Position numbers and translations under genes: made by a program. Shown piece by piece: positions 1 to 9,511 of a stretch of DNA of 64,000 nt. The notes beneath the pieces are model-generated. The model was given only the letters and a program-made list of their open reading frames with translations. It was not told the DNA's origin and did not search any database. The stretch comes from JADJGC01 sp964617645 (GTDB taxonomy: Bacteria; Zixibacteria; MSB-5A5; CAIYYT01): positions 186,001 to 250,000 of the forward strand of contig CAZTYE010000004.1 in assembly GCA_964617645.1 (NCBI GenBank), given 5' to 3'. Position 1 is the first letter of the stretch. Every line of letters starts with the position of its first letter.

Positions 1-2
1 TT

Positions 3-590
3 CTCGTCCCCGGTCTCATCTCTCTTGTCATGACGATTTTAGCCTCGATGCTCACCTGTCTGACTATCGCGCGCGAATGGGAACGCGGGACGATGGAGCT
101 GCTGATCTCGACGCCGGTGCGCCCGTTCGAACTCGCCGTCGGCAAACTGGCCCCGTATTTCCTGATCGGGCTATTCGACACCATCGTCGCTGCCTATGTC
201 GGTATCGTTGTCTTCGACGTTCCTTTCAACGGCAGCCTGCTCCTCCTGATCGCCCTCTCATCGCTGTTCCTGCTCGCTTCGCTGTCTTTCGGGTACTTCA
301 TTAGCGTCATCGCCAAGTCGCAGCAACTCGCTTACCAGATTTCGATGCTGACCTCATTCCTGCCGGGATTTCTGATGTCCGGCTTTCTGTTTCCACTTTC
401 CTCGATGCCGTTGCCGCTGCAAGTTGTGAGCCATCTGATACCCGCCCGGTACTTTATCGAAGCTCTGCGCGGGTTGTTCCTCAAAGGCAACGGCCCGACG
501 GTTTTGTATCCGCAGGCGCTGGCATTACTCGCGTTTGCGGTCGTCTTCAGCCTGATCGCCGCTCGTAGATTCAAGAGAAAAATCGCATGA
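3..590 (+). CDS. ABC-2 type transporter permease, C-terminal part (cut by window start)
   Basis: Membrane subunit of an ABC exporter. The reading frame is open to the first bases of the window, so the start and the N-terminal half lie upstream. What is visible has five or so hydrophobic segments and the ABC-2 family block AREWERGTMELLISTPVRPF, followed by a GKLAPY segment at a membrane entry. This same block recurs in the next gene as DKEFGTMEQLIVTPIRPVEL, so the two are paralogous permeases that probably form a heterodimer of the YbhS/YbhR or YhhJ type. The stop codon overlaps the next start in an ATGA junction, which implies translational coupling. The ATPase and any membrane fusion protein are expected upstream but are not in view. 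The substrate (drug, lipid or other) cannot be told. Confidence 0.88.
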   Translation, partial: LVPGLISLVMTILASMLTCLTIAREWERGTMELLISTPVRPFELAVGKLAPYFLIGLFDTIVAAYVGIVVFDVPFNGSLLLLIALSSLFLLASLSFGYFISVIAKSQQLAYQISMLTSFLPGFLMSGFLFPLSSMPLPLQVVSHLIPARYFIEALRGLFLKGNGPTVLYPQALALLAFAVVFSLIAARRFKRKIA

Positions 591-1723
591 TAATTCGTCG
601 CGCCTATACGGTATTGGTCAAGGAATTTCAGGAGCTCTTCCGCGACAAGAAGGCCCGCACCATTGTCTTCATTTCGCCAATCGTCCAGTTGATCATCTTC
701 GGGTACGCCGCCACGTATGATATCCGCAACATCCCGACTGCGGTCTTGGATCAGGATTACTCGACAGTCAGTCGCCGCGTCATTCGCTCATTGGAGGCTT
801 CCGGGTACTTTCAAGTCGAGCGCTATTTGACATCCGAAGCGCAAATTGACACTCTGCTGCAGCACGGCGACGTCTGGCTCGTGCTGCAGATTCCTCGTGG
901 GCTGGCTGAAGAGCTGAAGTCCGGACGGCCGGCACAGATCGCGGCCGCTCTGGACGCCGTCAACTCCAATAGCGCCATGATCGCATCCAGCTATCTCGGC
1001 GCGCTCATCAGTCGATTGAACGAAGAACTTCGCACCGAAGCCGTCGCGGCGCTGCCCGCCGAACTACGCCCGAAGTTTCCGCCGGTGGAAAATCGAGTTC
1101 GCGTATGGTACAACCCCGATTTGGAAAGCCGCAATTTCAATGTTCCAGCGATTGTCGTTCAAATTCTCGTCGTTGTGACGCTGATGCTCACTTCGATGGC
1201 CATCGTGCGCGACAAGGAATTCGGCACGATGGAGCAGCTCATTGTAACGCCGATTCGGCCGGTGGAACTAATCATCGGCAAGGCGCTACCTTATGCCTTC
1301 ATCGGCATGGTCGATATCGCCATCATCTGTGCGGTAGCTGTCTTCTACTTCAAAGTGCCGTTGCTCGGGAGTCTCGCGCTGCTGTTCACAACGTCGCTGA
1401 TGTTCATGATCTCGACCTTGGCCATTGGGCTGTTCATCTCGACAATTTCGCAATCGCAGCAACAGGCGATGATCTCCGCATTCTTCTTCATGATGCCGGC
1501 CATCTTACTCTCCGGTTTCGCTTTTCCGATCGATAATATGCCGACGGCCATTCAATATCTCACCTATCTCAATCCGCTTCGCTACTTCGTCGTAATTATT
1601 CGCTCGATCTTTCTCAAAGGCGTCACTATTGATCTGCTCTGGAATCAGATCCTGCCGCTTTTGGGGCTGGGATTGGGCGCACTGGCGTTGGCGGCGGCAC
1701 GCTTTCGCAAACGGACCGCATAA
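587..1723 (+). CDS. ABC-2 type transporter permease (YbhR/YhhJ-like)
   Basis: Complete 378-residue permease subunit of an ABC exporter. One membrane segment lies near residues 24-45. A periplasmic-type domain of about 140 residues follows, then five membrane segments between about 185 and 375. This is the ABC-2 membrane arrangement. The family block DKEFGTMEQLIVTPIRP sits at the end of the second helix (about 207-225). It starts inside the stop of the preceding permease (ATGA overlap), so the two are made together. The large extracytoplasmic loop is typical of YhhJ/YbhR/YbhS-like exporters that work with an HlyD-type adaptor. The cargo is unknown. Nothing downstream belongs to the same operon: about 200 bases without a gene separate it from the receiver protein. 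Confidence 0.9.
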   Translation: MIIRRAYTVLVKEFQELFRDKKARTIVFISPIVQLIIFGYAATYDIRNIPTAVLDQDYSTVSRRVIRSLEASGYFQVERYLTSEAQIDTLLQHGDVWLVLQIPRGLAEELKSGRPAQIAAALDAVNSNSAMIASSYLGALISRLNEELRTEAVAALPAELRPKFPPVENRVRVWYNPDLESRNFNVPAIVVQILVVVTLMLTSMAIVRDKEFGTMEQLIVTPIRPVELIIGKALPYAFIGMVDIAIICAVAVFYFKVPLLGSLALLFTTSLMFMISTLAIGLFISTISQSQQQAMISAFFFMMPAILLSGFAFPIDNMPTAIQYLTYLNPLRYFVVIIRSIFLKGVTIDLLWNQILPLLGLGLGALALAAARFRKRTA

Positions 1724-1931
1724 GCTCAATCCCGCCGCAGAAACGCAAGCAATGCTCTGGAGAAGCCCGACCGTCCTTGGATTTGTCCCGCCGCTAAATG
1801 AATGTCGGCAACAGGTCGATATATTCTTGTGAACAGCCTGGCTGTCGCCGGCGAAGGGTGAACGGGATTAATTCGATTCGCTTGCCGCCTGGGCGGGTCC
1901 TCAACGGCGGCGGTCAGTGGAGCAATATTCT

Positions 1932-2333
1932 ATGAGCCAGAGCTATCGCATCATGATCGTCGATGACGAGCCGGAAATCACCGGCGCGATCACGGATTAC
2001 CTCGAACTGAACGGCCACCGGGTGCGCGCGTTCAACGATGCCGCTGCTGCGCTCAAGGCGGCGGGCGATTTTCGACCGGAAGTGATTCTGCTTGACATCA
2101 TGATGCCGAAAATGGACGGCTACGAATTCGCGAAAGCGCTCAAGACCGATTCGCGCACATCGACAACGCCAGTTATCTTCGTGTCAGGAAAGTCGCGTCA
2201 GGATGACGATCTGCGTTTTGTCGAGTGTTCGGGCGAGTTGTACATTCACAAACCGATTGTCTTCAGCGAACTGCAGGCGATGATTCAATTTCTGGTAACG
2301 GGTGAAATGGGCGACACCGGGAAACGCGCATAG
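1932..2333 (+). CDS. Single-domain response regulator (CheY-like receiver)
   Basis: A stand-alone receiver domain of about 133 residues. The acidic pocket IVDDEPE is near the N-terminus, the phosphoacceptor Asp lies in VILLDIMMPKMDG, the conserved Ser/Thr switch in VIFVSGKS, and the Lys in IHKPIVF, so all key residues are intact. No output domain is attached. An in-frame GTG 15 bases earlier is possible, but GGAG at 1919-1922 sits nine bases before the ATG and favours the start given here. The next gene starts one base after this stop, so the two form a unit. The cognate kinase is not adjacent. A partner role for the neighbour is an inference from spacing only. Confidence 0.88.
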   Translation: MSQSYRIMIVDDEPEITGAITDYLELNGHRVRAFNDAAAALKAAGDFRPEVILLDIMMPKMDGYEFAKALKTDSRTSTTPVIFVSGKSRQDDDLRFVECSGELYIHKPIVFSELQAMIQFLVTGEMGDTGKRA

Positions 2334-2334
2334 G

Positions 2335-2958
2335 ATGGACATGGATATGCTGCAACGGTACGGCGCGCCCAAACTGGCTCGCTATTTCGTGCGCTCACTC
2401 GACGACCTTCTCGATGTCAATGAGACGGTACTGAAGCGCGTGCTGCAGGGCGTCGATGTCGCTGACGTCGAAGCCGTCATGAAGAGCATCGCGTTCATTC
2501 CCGTCCAGGTCCCGAATACACTCACCAGTCTGATTCTGGGCTTCCAGATACCTTGCCTGATTCTCGATCCGGTTAAACGCACGCGCAGCGTTCGCTCGCC
2601 GATGAATCCGCCACCGATCGATGATTCCATCAAACCGCGCGTCTGTCACCGCGTGAACTCGACGGTAATCGTCGCCGAGATCGCCAATTTCTTCGATCTC
2701 TATGTTCTCCATCGATTGCTGCGAAACTTGATGCAGTGTCGCATCGACGGCCCGAAATTGATAGCGGCCAAGCGCCATATCCAGATGACGATTGCCAAGC
2801 GTCAAGACGGCCAGCCCGGATTCGAATTCGCGATTGCCTTCCATAACGTGATTTTCGGCGAGGCCGCCCTCGACGAACCTCAAAAAATCATGACCGACGA
2901 ATCCGCCGCAACGGTCGCAGAAAGCGACGCGAGCACGGAGACGCCGACGGCTATCTGA
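2335..2958 (+). CDS. Unrecognised protein coupled to a receiver gene
   Basis: A 207-residue protein that I do not recognise. It begins directly after the stop of the receiver gene, which suggests translational coupling. Two nearby in-frame ATG codons (2341, 2347) are alternatives. Codon use in this frame shows the high third-position GC of the surrounding genes, and the opposite-strand frames do not read like proteins. The N-terminal 60 residues look helical and acidic (RSLDDLLDVNETVL). The middle is rich in beta-type hydrophobic runs. The tail (TDESAATVAESDASTETP) is low-complexity and probably disordered. There is no signal peptide and no membrane segment. It could be an effector of the receiver, but the sequence gives no direct evidence of function. 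Confidence 0.5.
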   Translation: MDMDMLQRYGAPKLARYFVRSLDDLLDVNETVLKRVLQGVDVADVEAVMKSIAFIPVQVPNTLTSLILGFQIPCLILDPVKRTRSVRSPMNPPPIDDSIKPRVCHRVNSTVIVAEIANFFDLYVLHRLLRNLMQCRIDGPKLIAAKRHIQMTIAKRQDGQPGFEFAIAFHNVIFGEAALDEPQKIMTDESAATVAESDASTETPTAI

Positions 2959-3010
2959 AACAACCTCGCGTCCCCGTCTTAGCGCTTCTTGATTTGATTA
3001 GCTATTTGAA

Positions 3011-3442
3011 CTAACGCGGCAGCTGGCCGGTAAGTGAACTGAATCGATCAGGCTCTTCCGGAAAACTTGCATCTTGAATCGCCAATTGCGGCTCGAAGGG
3101 CAACCGCAAGGTCGCCTTTGCGTAATCGCGGACGAAGCCATCAACTCGGCGGCGAACGACTTCCAATCCACTGCGAGAAGTTTCCATCAGGAGCAATCCG
3201 ATCCGGTTGCGGTCGAGGGTAGCCACGACGTCAGATTCCCGCACCGAAGCGCGCAGACCCAGTTCAAGATCGCGGCAGAGCACTTCCGGCTTGATTGTCT
3301 CCGCCGCTCTCCGATCTACGGCCGTCCGACTAAGATCATTGAGGTCGATCAGCACCATCGACAGAAACAGGCAGTATCGCTCGGCGCGGCTGCGCTCCTG
3401 TCGCGTTCGCTCGGCAAAGTTATGGCTATTGTTTCCCGTCAT
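3011..3442 (-). CDS. Degenerate GGDEF-like domain protein
   Basis: A 143-residue cytoplasmic protein resembling a diguanylate cyclase domain that has lost its active site. The segments CLFLSMVLIDLNDL and VRESDVVATLDRNRIGLLLM match the beta strands around the metal site and the signature loop of GGDEF domains. In place of GGDEF, however, stands LDRNRIG, and no ND..GH motif is found. Catalysis is therefore unlikely and a binding or dimerisation role is more plausible. I chose the ATG at 3442 because AGGAA precedes it at good spacing. A GTG at 3511 in the same frame has no ribosome binding site. It lies downstream of the sigma-54 regulator on the same strand. The domain assignment is moderately certain. 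Confidence 0.6.
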   Translation of the reverse strand: MTGNNSHNFAERTRQERSRAERYCLFLSMVLIDLNDLSRTAVDRRAAETIKPEVLCRDLELGLRASVRESDVVATLDRNRIGLLLMETSRSGLEVVRRRVDGFVRDYAKATLRLPFEPQLAIQDASFPEEPDRFSSLTGQLPR

Positions 3443-3730
3443 TGATTCCTGGTGATCGCCCGCCAGGCTACCGCGCGAATCGGGCGATTGATTTGATGTC
3501 AGATGCTTCACGACAGCGGAAGAAAAGCAATTTCGGTGCCGATGGCCCCGAGCGCGCGGAAGACTTCCCTGTCATCTCCAAGAGCATGGCCGAATTGTGA
3601 AAAGATTCACCGGCCCAACCGTTTACGCCGGCAGTATTACACTTGTCACAACAAACAGGGCTTAATGAGGTCTGCGGCGTCATCCGGCTATGCATGCCTG
3701 TTCACAAATGGTGCACGGCGGCGTCGCCGC

Positions 3731-5179
3731 TCACTCGACCTCGTTCAGCCGGTACTCTTTAATTTTGTACAACAACGATCGATACGAGATTTCGAGCATC
3801 TGCGCCGCCTTGCGACGGTTCCAGTTGGTGCGTCGCAGAGCCTCCGCAATCAGACGCTTTTCTTCCGACTCGATCGTTTTCGATAATCGACTCTTGAGCG
3901 AATAATTCTTGTCATCCGTAACCGCCGCCGCGATCGTTTCGGCCGGAGCGGAAACTGCGGCGGAATTATTCCCCGGATGCGTGCGTGCCGCGCGTTCCGA
4001 CAACGGCAGTTCCGGCGACTTCCGTAGCATTTCGTAAACGATCGCTTCGTCTTGTCGAACGACCAGTTGTTTCAGAAGATTCTCAAGTTGACGGACGTTT
4101 CCCGGCCAGGCATAATTCACCAGCGCCTCCATGCACTCCGGCGAAACGCCGGATTGTTCACGGTGGTAAACTTCGCCATGCTTCCGGAGAAAGTGATTGA
4201 CCAGCAGCGGAATATCCTCCCGCCGTTCGCGCAATGACGGCAGCGTTATCGTGATTTCATTCAGGCGATAAAAGAGATCATCGCGGAATTGGCGGTCGTA
4301 GATCAATTGCTCAAGATCTCGGTTGGTCGCGCAGACGATTCGCACATCAACCTTGATCGTCGACAATCCGCCGACGCGGACGAACTCTTGCTGCTCGAGC
4401 ACCTGCAGGAGCTTGGCCTGCAATTCGAACGACATGTCGCCGATTTCGTCGAGAAAGATCGAACTGCGATTCGCGGTTTCGAAACGTCCCGGCTTCGTCT
4501 TGTGCGCCCCGGTAAACGCGCCTTTCTCGTAGCCGAACAGTTCGGCTTCGAGCAACTCCCTCGGAATCGCCGCGCAGTTGACTTTGACGAATGTATTATT
4601 GCGGCGCGAGGAGAGGCGATGCAACATGCGCGCAACGATCTCTTTGCCGGTGCCCGATTCGCCGCGGATCAGCACGGAGAGCTCGGAATCCGCGACTTGT
4701 TCGATCAGGCTCTTGATTTCCTGCATCTTGGGCGAGTCACCGATGAAGTCCTCCCAAACGGTCTTCTGCGTGATCTGCTCTTCGTATTCTTCGATGCGGC
4801 GGAACAGACCACGACGCTCAAGCGCGCGCTGTAAATGCAAATCGACCTCGCGAGCATCGAATGGCTTATTAATGAAATGAAACGCGCCGCTATGCACGGC
4901 TTCCACAACGACATCGGTCTCGCCTTGCCCGGAGAGCATGATCACGTCGGATTCCAGCTTGGCGTTTTTGATTTTCTTTAAGACTTCCAACCCGCTCATG
5001 CCGGGCATTTTCACATCGAGTAGAATCAGCGGCGGTTTTTCTTTGGAAGCGACCTGAATTCCCTCGAAGCCATCGGAAGCAGTGATAATGTCGTAATTGC
5101 TGCCGAGACTCTCTCTGAGAATCCAGGAGACTTTGGGATCGTCGTCGATGATGAGAAGCTTCGTTTTGTCGTCTGCCAT
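3731..5179 (-). CDS. Sigma-54-dependent NtrC-family response regulator
   Basis: A 482-residue transcription activator. Receiver domain at 1-120 with Asp55 in LILLDVKMPG. AAA+ sigma-54 interaction domain at about 148-380 with Walker A GESGTGKE (173-180) and an intact GAFTGA loop (220-225), so it should be able to activate sigma-54 holoenzyme. Fis-type helix-turn-helix at the C-terminus (about 440-480: RRTNWNRRKAAQMLEISYRS). The arrangement and length are standard for NtrC/ZraR/AtoC-like regulators. GGAGAG lies about seven bases before the ATG. No kinase is directly next to it. The two GAF kinases 2.2 kb upstream on the same strand are the nearest candidates. Target promoters are unknown. Confidence 0.93.
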   Translation of the reverse strand: MADDKTKLLIIDDDPKVSWILRESLGSNYDIITASDGFEGIQVASKEKPPLILLDVKMPGMSGLEVLKKIKNAKLESDVIMLSGQGETDVVVEAVHSGAFHFINKPFDAREVDLHLQRALERRGLFRRIEEYEEQITQKTVWEDFIGDSPKMQEIKSLIEQVADSELSVLIRGESGTGKEIVARMLHRLSSRRNNTFVKVNCAAIPRELLEAELFGYEKGAFTGAHKTKPGRFETANRSSIFLDEIGDMSFELQAKLLQVLEQQEFVRVGGLSTIKVDVRIVCATNRDLEQLIYDRQFRDDLFYRLNEITITLPSLRERREDIPLLVNHFLRKHGEVYHREQSGVSPECMEALVNYAWPGNVRQLENLLKQLVVRQDEAIVYEMLRKSPELPLSERAARTHPGNNSAAVSAPAETIAAAVTDDKNYSLKSRLSKTIESEEKRLIAEALRRTNWNRRKAAQMLEISYRSLLYKIKEYRLNEVE

Positions 5180-5331
5180 GCCAACTCTCCGTGTTGTCTA
5201 AATCATCGGCAGATTCGCTCGATTTGTTTAGCAACCGGCTGCGAAAATCCTGCAATCCCTTGCAATGCCAATAGACAGAATCTCCGGCGTATGTGCAAGC
5301 GGAATCTGCTGTTGCGCGGAGGAATTCCCAA

Positions 5332-7320
5332 TCAATCGGCGGCTCGAGCCGTCGCCGCAAACACCTGAGCTGCAGACTGGATCTTATCTTCTTCCCCATA
5401 GAGCAGAAGCACGTCATCGGCGCCAACGATGAACTCCGCCGGAGGATTGCTGATTATTTGCTCTCCGCGCTTGATTACCAAAATGGAGACGCCGAAGCGA
5501 TTGCGTAGGTCAAGCTCGGCCAGCGATCGGTTGGCGCCTTCGGACGCAGAGTCCACTCGTATCGTGCTCGCTCTCGCCGCAACGATATTGGCGTCCAACG
5601 CCAGAGTCGGCAGCCCGCGTTCCCGACGTCGCAGCAAATCGTAGTTGTCGGCGCGTATGGCGTCCACAATCGCGTCGATATCGCCTTCGGGGATCAGGAA
5701 GTTGCGTAGAACTCGAGTGAAGATTTCGACCGACGTTTCGAACTCCTCCGGGATGACTTCATCGGCGCCCAACTGAAAGAGGGTTTCGATTTCACTGAGG
5801 TAGCGCGTGCGTGTTATGATCCGGACGTCGGGATTGAGGTCGCGGACTACGGCAACAGCGCTTCGCGTGGCTTGCGGGTCGGAGATGGCAATCGTCACAA
5901 CGCGCGCTTGGCGGACGTTCAGAAGATGCCAAACATCTGGATGGGAGGCGTCTCCGAAGTAGACCCGCTCGCCGGCGATCTTGGCTTGTTTGACTGTCTC
6001 CGGATTCATGTCGAGAATCACGTATGGGATAGCCACCGCTTGCGAAGCTCGCGCCAAATTCCGCCCGTTGACGCCGTAACCGACGATTATCAGGTGGTCG
6101 GCGAGACTCTCGGACTCGGGCGCGACTGAACGGTTCTGAAATCGCTCGAATACCGGCAAGCGCCAGCGGGCACTCTGCTGAGCCAAACGCGGTCCCAGGC
6201 GGATGAGAAACGGAGCCGCCGTCATTGTTACTGCCGAGACAGCCAGGAAGAGCTGGTATGTTGATCCGGTCAGAAGCCCCGTCGCCAGTCCGCCGCCGGC
6301 CAAAACGAATGCAAACTCCCCGACGTTGCTCAAACCCACACCCGTCATCACTGCGGTCCGCAGGGGGTAACCAAGAACAAGCAAGATAGGAACAACGATC
6401 AGCGTTTTCACAAGTAGTACGCCGATACTTAGACTCAGTATCAGTATTGGCTGACCGAAGATCACGCCGATGTCCAACAGCATGCCGACTGAAACGAAAA
6501 ACAGGCTGACGAACAGATCGCGAAACGGAGTAATGTTTCCGATGGCGTAATGACTGTAGTCCGATTCTGATATGATCAACCCGGCCAGAAACGCGCCGAG
6601 CGCCAACGACAGGCCGACGGCCGACGAGAGTAGCGCAACCCCCAGTCCGATCACAACGACCACCAGCAGGAACAGTTCACGGTTACGCACCTGCGCGACC
6701 AGTCGGAGCAGTGGCGGCGCCAGCCAGCGCGCGGCCACGAACACGAAGAGCGCCATCCCCAGTCCAAAGAAGAGCAATTTCCCGATCTCGCCGCTTGTCG
6801 CCAGTTGGCCGGCCAGGAGCGGGATCGCCAGCAACATTGGGACCGAAGCAACATCCTGAAAGATAGAAATCGAAACTACAGCGCGAGCATGAGGACTGTC
6901 GCTTTCGCCAAGCTCCTGATACGACTTCATCGAAATCGCGGTACTGCTCATTGCTGCCATCATCCCGACCAGAGTCGCCTCCGGCCAATCTAATCCGCCG
7001 ATGACCGCGATGCCGCCGATCACAACACCGGTCGCGATCACCTGCGCCGGACCGCCCACGAGCAGCGTCCGTTTGATTCGCAGCATGTCTTTCAACGAGA
7101 GTTCGATACCGATCGCAAACAGCAGTAGCACAACGCCGAGATCCGCAATCATCGCTACGTCGTCGCCGGTACCGATCAAACGAAAGCCGTGCGGGCCGCT
7201 GAGCACCCCGGTGATAAGAAAGCCGACGATCACCGGAATGCGAAAGCGATTGCAGATCAGAAGTACGATGATCGCAACGACAAAGATGATGAGAAGATCA
7301 ACCAGTACCGGCAGATACAA
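5332..7320 (-). CDS. CPA2-family cation:proton antiporter with RCK domains (KefB/YbaL-like)
   Basis: A 662-residue monovalent cation antiporter. Residues 1-390 hold about twelve membrane helices of the Na+/H+ exchanger fold, including SSTAISMKSYQELGE and the helix FFVSVGMLLDIG. A TrkA-N (RCK_N) nucleotide-binding domain follows from about 408, with GYGVNG at 414-419, and a TrkA-C domain from about 575 to 655. This is the order seen in KefB/KefC and YbaL, which move K+ or Na+ against protons under control of nucleotide ligands. The start is TTG at 7320, supported by AAGGAG five bases upstream. There is no better ATG nearby. It is monocistronic or loosely linked: 91 bases separate it from the upstream kinase gene. 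Confidence 0.92.
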   Translation of the reverse strand: MYLPVLVDLLIIFVVAIIVLLICNRFRIPVIVGFLITGVLSGPHGFRLIGTGDDVAMIADLGVVLLLFAIGIELSLKDMLRIKRTLLVGGPAQVIATGVVIGGIAVIGGLDWPEATLVGMMAAMSSTAISMKSYQELGESDSPHARAVVSISIFQDVASVPMLLAIPLLAGQLATSGEIGKLLFFGLGMALFVFVAARWLAPPLLRLVAQVRNRELFLLVVVVIGLGVALLSSAVGLSLALGAFLAGLIISESDYSHYAIGNITPFRDLFVSLFFVSVGMLLDIGVIFGQPILILSLSIGVLLVKTLIVVPILLVLGYPLRTAVMTGVGLSNVGEFAFVLAGGGLATGLLTGSTYQLFLAVSAVTMTAAPFLIRLGPRLAQQSARWRLPVFERFQNRSVAPESESLADHLIIVGYGVNGRNLARASQAVAIPYVILDMNPETVKQAKIAGERVYFGDASHPDVWHLLNVRQARVVTIAISDPQATRSAVAVVRDLNPDVRIITRTRYLSEIETLFQLGADEVIPEEFETSVEIFTRVLRNFLIPEGDIDAIVDAIRADNYDLLRRRERGLPTLALDANIVAARASTIRVDSASEGANRSLAELDLRNRFGVSILVIKRGEQIISNPPAEFIVGADDVLLLYGEEDKIQSAAQVFAATARAAD

Positions 7321-7411
7321 TGCTGCTCCTTCGTGTGCCGCCCAGCAAGAGCTTGTTGAATGTCTTACGCAAAGGCAAGGAAGATTTGTTGCGGAGGTCT
7401 TTTCGACTCGT

Positions 7412-9511
7412 CTACGCCGATGGCAGGCGCACGATGAAGGTAGTGCCGACGCCCAACTCGCTTTCGACCTTGATCTCGCCGTTATGCGCCATCACGATAC
7501 GTTCGCAAATTGCGAGACCGAGGCCGGTTCCGGTGTCCTTCGTGGTGAAGTAGCGTTCGAAGATCTTGCTTACCGACTCCGGCGCGATGCCGACGCCGGT
7601 ATCTGCGATGCGAAAGACGACCATCGTCCGGCCGGTCGATTCCTGATGTTCGCACTGCACGTTAATCGAAAGCTCGCCTCCCTTAGGCATCGCATCGACG
7701 GCGTTGATGATGAGATTGAGCATCATTTCGACGATTTCGTTCTCATTGACCAACACCGTCGGGAGATCGTCCGCCAGTCCCAAAGTGAGAGTAACGTTGT
7801 GCTTTTTGAGATCGTTTTCTACCAACCGCACGACACGGCGAATGAGATCTTCAATCTTCTTCTGTTCGAGTTGGTACTTCTTCGGGTTGGAGAAGTCCAC
7901 GAGCTCGCGCACGAGTTCATTGAGCCGAAGCAGTTCCTGTTCGGCCGTTTGGAAGAAGTCGCCCGACTGCGAAATCTCCGGCCAGCGATCGCGCATTACC
8001 TGAAGCATGCCGCGAATCGTCGTCAACGGCTTCTTGAGATCGTGCGAAATCTCCGACATCATCTTTCCCATCGTGACTAAGCGCGTGGCATTGAGCACCG
8101 CGCGCTGCTGTTCGTAAATCGCGGTCGCTTGCGAGGCAACGATCGAGGCGATGTACTCGTCGTTCTCCGAAAACGCCTCTTCCTTTCGGGAGCCGAGACA
8201 GAAGAGACCGTGCAGGGCGCCTTTCGTGATGATCGGAACGGCCGTGAACGACTTGATACTCTCGCGGAACAGTGGAATCTCGGCGATTAATTCGCGCACG
8301 GCCGCCGTCCGGCGCGCCGACGAGTAGACCGTCTTGTCTTTCAGCGCGACCTCACGACCGCGCAGCATAACGGCTTCTTTTCGGCCGAACCCTTCCCAGT
8401 AGTTCACCGTGAGCGTTTCTGGCCGTTCATTCCATGCCAGCCAGACCGCAAAGTCAACCTGCATAATCGCCGTCAAGGAACGGTAGATCAGATCCGTCAT
8501 TTCCTGCGAATTGTCGACGGTTGTGATCGCCGTCGCCAACTTGTACAGCACCGCGAATTCGTTGACCTTTTCATTGAGTGCCTCAAAATTCTCGGCATCA
8601 TCGATCGCGACCGCCGCTTGTGACGCAAAAGTCTCAAGCAGGCGCAGATCGTTGTCTTCGAACACCGTACCGTGCTTCGGATCGGAAAGATTGAGCACGC
8701 CGATCACCCGGTCTTTAACCTTCAGCGGGACCGAAATGAGCGAACTGGTTTCGTAGTTGCCCTTGCCAAAGCGGGAGAATCGTTGATCCGATTTGAGGTC
8801 TTGAATCAGCAGTGCCTCGCCGGTCTCGGCAACATGGCCGGCAATCGACTCACCCAACCTGAGTCGCGTCTGCGCGCGAACCTGCTCCGAAAGCCCAACG
8901 GAAGCCGAGACGGTTAGTTCACCATGCTCCGGATCAAGAAGCATCACCGAGCCGACGGATGCGCCGATCACATTTAACGCCAGCTTGATAATATTCTCCA
9001 GTAGCGGCTTGAGTTCCATCGACTGCGACAGCACGACTCCGGCTTGATACAGCGCGTCGACTTCCGCGATGCGGCGATTCAGCAGGTCGTTCTTGATCTG
9101 CAACTCGGCCAGCAGTCGCTGCCGCGCGATTTCCAAATCGCGCTTCTCCAGCGCGCGCTTGGCGGCCAGTTTGAGTTGCGTGAATTCGATCGGTTTTAGC
9201 AGGTAATCATACGCACCCATGTTGATCGCCGCTACCGCCGTATCGAGCGATGCGTATGCCGTCATTAAGATCACCATCGCACCCGGATCGTCGGCGCGAA
9301 TCTTCTGCAGCAGATCGATCCCGCTCATCTCCGGCAATTTGATGTCGCTGATCACCAGATCGAAATCCCTCTCCGCATAGAGATCGAGTGCGCGCCGCGC
9401 GTCGCCGGCCGTTTCGACGATATAGCCGTTGCGTGTCAAGAGAGTGCTCAGCGAGTCGCACATCCGCTGTTCGTCGTCTACCACCAGAATGCGGGCGGCG
9501 TCGTGAGTCAT
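7412..9511 (-). CDS. Receiver-GAF-GAF-histidine kinase hybrid
   Basis: A sensor kinase of about 699 residues with an unusual N-terminal receiver. Order: receiver (about 5-120, with LVISDIKLPEMSG carrying the acceptor Asp), GAF domain (about 140-300), second GAF-like domain (about 310-465), HisKA H-box (SEISHDLKKPLTTIRG), and HATPase with NEIVEMMLNLIINAVDA, DTGVGIAP and GTGLGLA boxes. There are no membrane segments, so it is cytosolic and likely senses a small molecule or responds to upstream phosphotransfer. The start at 9511 lies within the ATGA junction with the upstream kinase. A longer in-frame start at 9547 would overlap that gene more and is less likely. The receiver may be phosphorylated by the upstream GAF kinase, an inference from the overlap. 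Confidence 0.92.
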   Translation of the reverse strand: MTHDAARILVVDDEQRMCDSLSTLLTRNGYIVETAGDARRALDLYAERDFDLVISDIKLPEMSGIDLLQKIRADDPGAMVILMTAYASLDTAVAAINMGAYDYLLKPIEFTQLKLAAKRALEKRDLEIARQRLLAELQIKNDLLNRRIAEVDALYQAGVVLSQSMELKPLLENIIKLALNVIGASVGSVMLLDPEHGELTVSASVGLSEQVRAQTRLRLGESIAGHVAETGEALLIQDLKSDQRFSRFGKGNYETSSLISVPLKVKDRVIGVLNLSDPKHGTVFEDNDLRLLETFASQAAVAIDDAENFEALNEKVNEFAVLYKLATAITTVDNSQEMTDLIYRSLTAIMQVDFAVWLAWNERPETLTVNYWEGFGRKEAVMLRGREVALKDKTVYSSARRTAAVRELIAEIPLFRESIKSFTAVPIITKGALHGLFCLGSRKEEAFSENDEYIASIVASQATAIYEQQRAVLNATRLVTMGKMMSEISHDLKKPLTTIRGMLQVMRDRWPEISQSGDFFQTAEQELLRLNELVRELVDFSNPKKYQLEQKKIEDLIRRVVRLVENDLKKHNVTLTLGLADDLPTVLVNENEIVEMMLNLIINAVDAMPKGGELSINVQCEHQESTGRTMVVFRIADTGVGIAPESVSKIFERYFTTKDTGTGLGLAICERIVMAHNGEIKVESELGVGTTFIVRLPSA

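Noticed and set aside
2395..2883. Minus-strand frame of 162 codons opposite the unrecognised protein at 2335-2958
   Set aside because: Third-position base bias and coupling to the receiver gene favour the plus-strand frame; some doubt remains.
3468..3695. Small Cys-containing minus-strand frame downstream of the NtrC-type gene
   Set aside because: No ribosome binding site or family resemblance, and it overlaps the start region of the GGDEF-like gene in another frame.
5180..5331. Sigma-54 promoter upstream of the NtrC-type regulator
   Set aside because: A TTGGCATTGC stretch is suggestive, but the GG and GC elements are not ten bases apart as required.
7001..8080. Plus-strand open frame of 359 codons across the antiporter and hybrid kinase
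   Set aside because: It is antisense to two well-recognised genes and has no family features.
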